From: Balamuthia mandrillaris
Taxonomy: Eukaryota > Discosea > Longamoebia > Balamuthiidae
Length of the DNA stretch: 64,000 nt
Direction: 5' to 3'
Assembly: GCA_031835245.1 (NCBI GenBank)
Contig: JAVKOQ010000235.1
Coordinates: 1 to 64,000, forward strand
Part shown: piece by piece, positions 58,708 to 64,000 of the stretch
Layout of the letters: the number at the start of each line of letters is the position of its first letter
How positions within the stretch are numbered: the stretch's first letter is position 1
The notes under the pieces: model-generated
Told to the model about the DNA's origin: nothing
What the model saw: only the letters and a program-made list of their open reading frames with translations
The model's database searches: none
Translations under genes and position numbers: made by a program

Positions 58708-61700
58708 TTAAATCAGGCAATAGGAGGCCGGAAAGATGCCTTCCCTTCCATCAATTTCGCCCCTCCACCACTCCTCTTCCTCCTCACACTCCAATAAGTT
58801 GATTACATCTCCTTTCTTGAAGCTTAGCTCGTTTTCGTTCTCGGCCACGAAGTCGTAGAGAGCCACTGCCGCATAGGCTCCTTCGTCCCCTTCTTCATAA
58901 TAGTCATAGTCGTCCCACCCGTCTTCCTCTCCTCCCACAAAACCATCGTTTGTAGTGTTGGAAGTTTGTGCAGTATCGGTGCTGGGAGATGAGGACGAGG
59001 TTGAAAGTACATGGACGTAGGAGGAAGGTATGATGCCCTCCCTTCCGTTGTTCTCCGCCTTTAACCATTCGCTGCCATAGAGGGCGGACTCGGCCGCTGT
59101 GGGAAGCAAGATGGTGATGACGTCTCCTTTCTTTGCCTCCAATTCTTGCTCGCTCTGGGCAGCAAAGTCGTAGAGAACTTCGGCTGTTCCAAGCTCGAAT
59201 CTCTGGGGAGAAGGACGAGCGGTTGGGGGGGCAGCGCTATTATCCTTCGGGGTGCTCGTGGGGACAGGTGCGGTGGTTGTTGCAACGGAAGGCTCTTGTT
59301 CTGGCTGCAGCTTCACATAAGCGGAGGGGAAGGCTCCTTCACTGCCGTCTGCCAGTTGACCTTGCCACCAGTCTGCACCGTCCTCGCACTCTAGCAAATA
59401 CACTATGTCACCAGCCTTCAGTTGTAATTCGGCATCACTGGCTGCCTCGAAGTCGTACAAAGCAACAGCCTGTAGCTGCCCTGTTTGGTTAAGGGAATAT
59501 GGTGGGGAGTGTATTTCTGTTGCGGTTGGTGGTTTTGTTGGGGTAGACCGAGGAGCTGATGGAACAGGAGAAGAGATATGGGCTTGGGGGTTTGCAGTTG
59601 GGAGTGGAGGTGACTTAGGTTGTTCGGAAGGTGGATTGAGTTTTTGCAAAGCAATGTTCACCGTCTCCTTTCTTTCTTCCAACCCGTCCAACTTCTTTTT
59701 AATGGCATCCAATTCAACCTGTGACTTCTTCTGCTGTACTGGGTCGGATGCGTAAAAGTGGACCAACTTCTCCAATCCTGCAGCAACCGTCCTAGTCTTC
59801 TTGATGTCTTCTCGTATTTTCTTTGCTTCTTGCTTCAGTTCTTCTGCGCTCATCTTCTCGGGTTCTATCTTGGCTGCGTTTGCGGATGGAGAAGAAGGGC
59901 TTGCTGCAGAGCGAGCACTGGGAACTGGTGAAGACGGAGCACCAGTCATGGAACGTTTAATAAGGGTAGAGTTTCGTTTGTAGTGAAGGTAGGCTGCCCA
60001 AGTCCGCAAGCTGTGTACCCAAAGGTCGTGCTCCTGTTGGCTGTTGGTACCGCACACTAACTCTCGTTTGGGCATCAGAATAGAGAACACATGTTTGTGC
60101 CACGTTGTGTTGGGCTACAAACCAGCACTCATTGTTAGCATGCAGAAGGAAGAAGGGAGGAAAAAAAAACGATGGAGAGAAGAGCGTACCTTCACGTCTA
60201 GGATTTGAGTGAGATCAATAAACCCTCTGAGCTTGCCCTCCGGTTGGGAAGCGTAGTTAAGGCGTATGCCGCTTTGGTAGAACCACAACTTGGAGTAAAG
60301 CACGTTGCCAGCAGAGTACTTGTAAAGCCAGCCTTGCATCTTGGGAGGCTGTGTTGGTAAGATAAAGAGGTGTGGTGAGCGAAGAAAAAGTGAGTGATGC
60401 GAACTTTGTTTCCATTGCTCACAACACCTGCCCGAAGCCACTCAGTGGGACGTACCTCTACGCTCACAACCTTGTCCGAAGAGGCAGAAGAACCCATGGC
60501 TGCTGCCGCCGCTGTCGCCGCTGCTGATGGTTCGTTTGGCCTTTTGGGTTGTGGTGACGAAGCAGATGGCGAGGAGGGTGCTGCCGCCGCCGCAGAAGTG
60601 GCTGTAGTAGTTTTGGTGAGAGGGGGATAAGCTTGCGTTGGCCTTGCTGGCGGTGCTGAGGGAGGAGGGGAGGCGGCTTGGGTTGGCTGAGTCGGGCCAC
60701 TGCTCTCGCTAGTGGTGATGGTGGTGGCAGTGGCGGTTGCTTTGTTGGAGGAGGAGGAAGAAGAAGTTGAGAAAGAACGACCAGGTTGAAAAGGGGTATG
60801 CTCAGCGGGGTCATTGCGTTGGATGGAAATTCCGCTGTTCGCGCCTTTAGTTTTCTGCTCTCTCTCCTTCTCTTTTTTCTTGGAGGAGGAGGTGGAGGCA
60901 CCCCCAAATGTCTTCTTCCCCTTGATGAAGCTGCCACCACCGCCCTCTTGCTTCTTGCTTTTCTTTCCGGCTTTGGATGGGGAGAGATCTATGTTGTGGC
61001 TCGCAAACAGCTTCTGTTGTGGTTGTGCTTGTGGGGCGGGTGAGGAGGAAGAGGAAGATGTTGGCGTTAAGACCACAGAAGGGGCTGGTTGAGAAGGCTT
61101 TGGACGTTCTTCCGCTTTTTGTTGTTGTTCATTACTTTGTTGCGGTTGCGGTCGTGTCTGCTTAGCTTGTTGGGTGACAGTGGTTGTTGGCTTTGCGCTC
61201 AGCAACTCGGCGGAGAAGATGACGGACTTGACGGCGAGCACCAAAGTTGTTAACAGATGACAAAGCTCTTCCTTTTCGCTGAGAACCACCTTGGCACTGC
61301 TAAAGTCCAAATCTTTGAAGCAGACAGTCAATCTTCTCTTCACTCTCCTTTCTGCTCTCTTTCTCTCTTTCTCTCGCCTAGCCAAGGAGAACAAAACCAA
61401 ACCTTGATAATTAACAAGTGAAGCAGCACTAAGAAGAGCCTCTTTGGCGTGTTCCAGACCTTCGATTGAGGTACTGAGAAGCATGGCGGTGGATGAGTCC
61501 AAGCCAGAGAGTTTATCCCTCACCATAGAGCACATCTTTGCGGAGGCTGTTTTGCAGCCGATGGAGGCTTGGTTTATAGGATTGGGAGAGCCTTTCTTGC
61601 CGCCTTGCACACGCCACGCGTTGAACTCCTGTACCAGTAACTCCACCAGTCTCTTTGCTTCAGCTGAAGTAAAGTACATCAATTTGTATGTGTTCAGATG

Positions 61701-63504
61701 ATGGCAAGCGGGTAAGGAGAAGAGAAGAAAGAGGACAAAAAAGAGGGAAGAGAAATGGAAGAGTTACCACAACAAGTCTTAGATGCGCCTAGCAAGGTGT
61801 TATAAAAGGCAATGTCCGCGTTCTTCAAAGCAGAAGGCTGGCTAATAACGTCATTCATGGACACATCGATGTGGTCTAATGATAAGTCAAGCTCTTCTAT
61901 GATCGGCTGTGCCTTGGTGGTAGCGGCCTTCGCTGAGGCAACTGATGCAGTGGAACTAGCAGAACTATCCGAGGAGGTGTGTGATGGTGAAGAGGTTGGG
62001 CTGTCACCATCATGCAATTCGCTACCTGCTTCTTGGTTTGAAGCATGTTGAGCTTTTCGAGGTTCGGTCGTAGTCCACCCTGCCGATAGAGCTTGTGTAG
62101 ACCCTTCTTGCTGCACCTGTTGGGGTGGTTGCGGTTTTGGTGAAAGGTGCGGCGGTGGTTGCTGCTGTTGTGGTTGTTGCTGTTCCTGTTGTGGCGGTAG
62201 TTGCTGTGGTTGTTGTGATGAAAGGTGCGGTGGTGGTTGCTGCTGTGGTGGCTGCTGCTGTGATGGTTGCTGCTGTACCTGTTGTGGTGGCGGCTGTTGT
62301 GGCGGTTGTTGTTGCTGTTGTTGCAACACCTGTTGTTGCTGTTGTTGCTGGTGCTGCTGCTGAGGCTGTTGTTGCAAAGATGGGTCATAAAATTGGGGAT
62401 GGATATCGTCCGTGGCCTTAAGAGGACTACCGCTGTCACTGTAATTGGTTGGCTGTTGTGATGGTTGATAAGGAACGTGATGTTGTTGGGGCACTGGTTG
62501 TTGTTGATGATGCTGTGGGTAAGGAGACGTCGGTTGTTGAAAGTATTGCTGCTGCTCCTGAAAATTCTGCTGTTGTGGAGGAGAGTAGACTTCTTGCTGC
62601 ACCTGTTGTGGTTGCTGTTGTTGCTGCGGGTATTGTTGCTGTTGTAGGTGAGGAGCCACATAAGTGTATTGTTGATAGGGATGAGTGGTGTTCATCGGGA
62701 TAAAAGATGAAGTGCCACCCAGCGACGGTGCCGGGCCTGGATACTTCTTGCCAGCACCGTCCTGCCTTCCTCCGCTTGCATCGTAGCTCTGTTGCTCCAA
62801 CGAAAACGAAGCGGCAGAAGCACCAGCAGCAGGATAAGAAGTAGAATAAGCCGAAGAAGGGGAATGGGTGCCATAAGGAGCTGGAGAAGGCGGTAAATAG
62901 GGAGAAGAGGAAGACGTGGAAGCGGGAGAGGAAGAAGAGGAATAGGGCGAATAATCAGAGGAGGAAGAGAAAGGAGGCGAGGAGGCAGTATGACCATACG
63001 AAGAGGGAGGCGTCAGGTGGGACTGGTATGAAGGTTGGAGGTATTGTTGCTGTGACTGTTGCTGAGCGTAGCCGTAAGAAGAGGCAGAGGAAAACGAAGG
63101 AGAAGAAGAAAAGCTATGATCTACTCCAAATGTTGGTTGAGGAGAGGAGAAGGGAGGATCCCCTCCTGAAGGCGAAGGGAATGACAGTGAGGAAGCAGAG
63201 GAGCCGTAGCTGTCGTGTGAAGCCGAAGGAAAGGGCACGTTGGAGGAAAAGCTCGACCCATAGTCAGCGCCGGTAGGAGGAGGACCATAGGGAAGGTCTA
63301 GCGAAGGAGATGGAAAAGAGAAAGTGGCAGGATCAGAGGAAGGGTACGAAGGTGCGCCTTCAATGCCGTAGTTGTTGGTAACAGGGTAGTAGGTCGGAGG
63401 ATAGCCGCTGCCTGTTTTATTATTCATCGTCAGTCAGGTGAGAGTTACAACAAGAAAGAAGGGTTCAGACCTGGGGACCCATTCCAACCGCCAGGATAGG
63501 CCAT
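58708..63504 (-). CDS. Scaffold protein with PH domain and three SH3 domains
   Basis: Six exons: 63504-63471, 63411-61768, 61663-61403, 61312-60456, 60348-60190, 60114-58708; 1453 aa. The N-terminal 500 residues are Tyr/Ser/Pro-rich then Gln-rich (polyQ around 62130-62660). A helical domain spans about 530-690 (IAFYNTLLGASKT, EAKRLVELLVQEFNAW, SSAKVVLSEKEELCHLLTTLV); I do not recognise it. After a Ser/Pro/Ala-rich linker comes a PH domain (about 933-1015: MQGWLYKYSAGN...YSKLWFYQ... W at the C-terminal helix), a coiled coil (about 1060-1140) and SH3 domains at about 1188-1245, 1290-1350 and 1398-1453, each with ALYDF or VLYDF, a WW or W, and a PSAYV/PSSYV/PASYC end. The set suggests a membrane-associated actin or endocytosis adaptor (inference). 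Its stop is 86 bp from that of the convergent radical SAM gene. Confidence 0.88.
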
Positions 63505-64000
63505 TTTTCTAACTCGCACGCACCACCAAAGCAGCTCTTCGTACAACCGCTGTGGCAAAAGCTTGGTAACGTTTGGAGGAAGCGTACGACGCTTTTTATT
63601 CACGGCAATAAAAGAAAAAGAAAAGCTCTGTGTTCTCCTCTTTCTCTTTTTCGTGAAACACACACCCCACGACCGCTGCTATGGGACCACCCCTCAACTC
63701 TCTCTCTCTCTCTCTCTCTCACAAAAAGAAAGAGAGAGAGAAAACTGCTACAACGAAAAAAGAAAGCTGAAAACAAACACTGCGCTTGTATTATTGCATT
63801 CCCCTTTCATCCGACTCACTGCAAGCGGAGGTTTAGTTATTTTTAGTGGGTGGTTGGGCCGTGCCCTCTTCTTCACAATGGATGCCGACCAAGCATGTCA
63901 GCCAGCAAAAAAAAAAAAAAGCACTGCTTCTTCATCTTAATCGACTTGCTCCACAATTAGCTACGGCGACGATGTGGTGAGAGCAGTGGTGACAGTGCCG
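63505..64000. other. Upstream region of the SH3 gene, window edge
   Basis: This region contains a (CT)n run (63699-63720) with a nearby GA run forming an inverted pair, and an A14 run (63908-63921). A 20-codon ORF with an ATG at 63878 reads MDADQACQPAKKKK and may be the first exon of a neighbouring gene or chance. No other coding signal is seen. Confidence 0.45.

Noticed and set aside
63878-63940. Short ORF MDADQACQPAKKKK...
   Set aside because: Only 20 codons with an A14 run; no splice-linked partner can be seen before the window ends. Noted in the edge region only.

Overview
The window comes from an intron-rich, gene-dense eukaryotic nuclear genome, most likely a free-living protist; I cannot place the supergroup. 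Genes are split by many short GT-AG introns (about 42-340 nt, mostly 50-100), intergenic gaps are often under 600 bp, and low-complexity Ser, Gln and acidic tracts and CT/GA microsatellites are common. The gene set (ALKBH5-like demethylase, Hippo/MST-type kinase, TCERG1, katanin p60, RAD6, P4-ATPase, AASDH, GNA1, FMC1) is eukaryotic. Gene models were built by hand from splice signals, reading phase and protein motifs; exon sums divide by three in every spliced model.

Layout: 1-5176 is a Ty3/gypsy chromovirus-type LTR retrotransposon with identical LTRs, a C-terminal chromodomain and two frameshifts, followed by a LINE 3' remnant (5432-5887). Next are a zinc-ribbon/ankyrin/RA protein (6465-8003, minus), a 20-exon AASDH homologue (8515-13359), a 24-exon P4-ATPase flippase (13614-19567), a GRF zinc-finger protein (19919-20605), two unrecognised proteins (20823-22161, 22425-25813), an MST-like kinase (26076-27875), an ALKBH5-like oxygenase with a SAM-like domain (28659-33045), two unrecognised Pro- or coiled-coil-rich proteins (33364-35486, 36140-37996), TCERG1 (38120-41031), katanin p60 (41337-43815), RAD6 (44212-44834), a FYVE-like/TIG protein (45009-48176, minus), methionine sulfoxide reductase A (48541-49309), FMC1 (49870-50223, minus), GNA1 (50593-51387), an intronless nucleotidyltransferase-like protein (51669-54251, minus), a CUE-PB1 protein (54735-56135), a radical SAM protein with a mitochondrial-type leader (56638-58621) and a PH/triple-SH3 scaffold (58708-63504, minus).

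The most striking item is MsrA. Its catalytic Cys codon is an in-frame TGA placed exactly at the G-x-F-W motif right after a splice junction, and the 3' UTR holds a hairpin with the features of a type-2 eukaryotic SECIS element. This indicates a selenoprotein and therefore an organism with a selenocysteine machinery. Other points are 15- and 20-nt micro-exons, one GC-AG intron, a partial exon copy inside an intron of the FYVE-TIG gene, and several uncommon domain combinations. The genes are not an operon; apart from general housekeeping roles I see no shared pathway.
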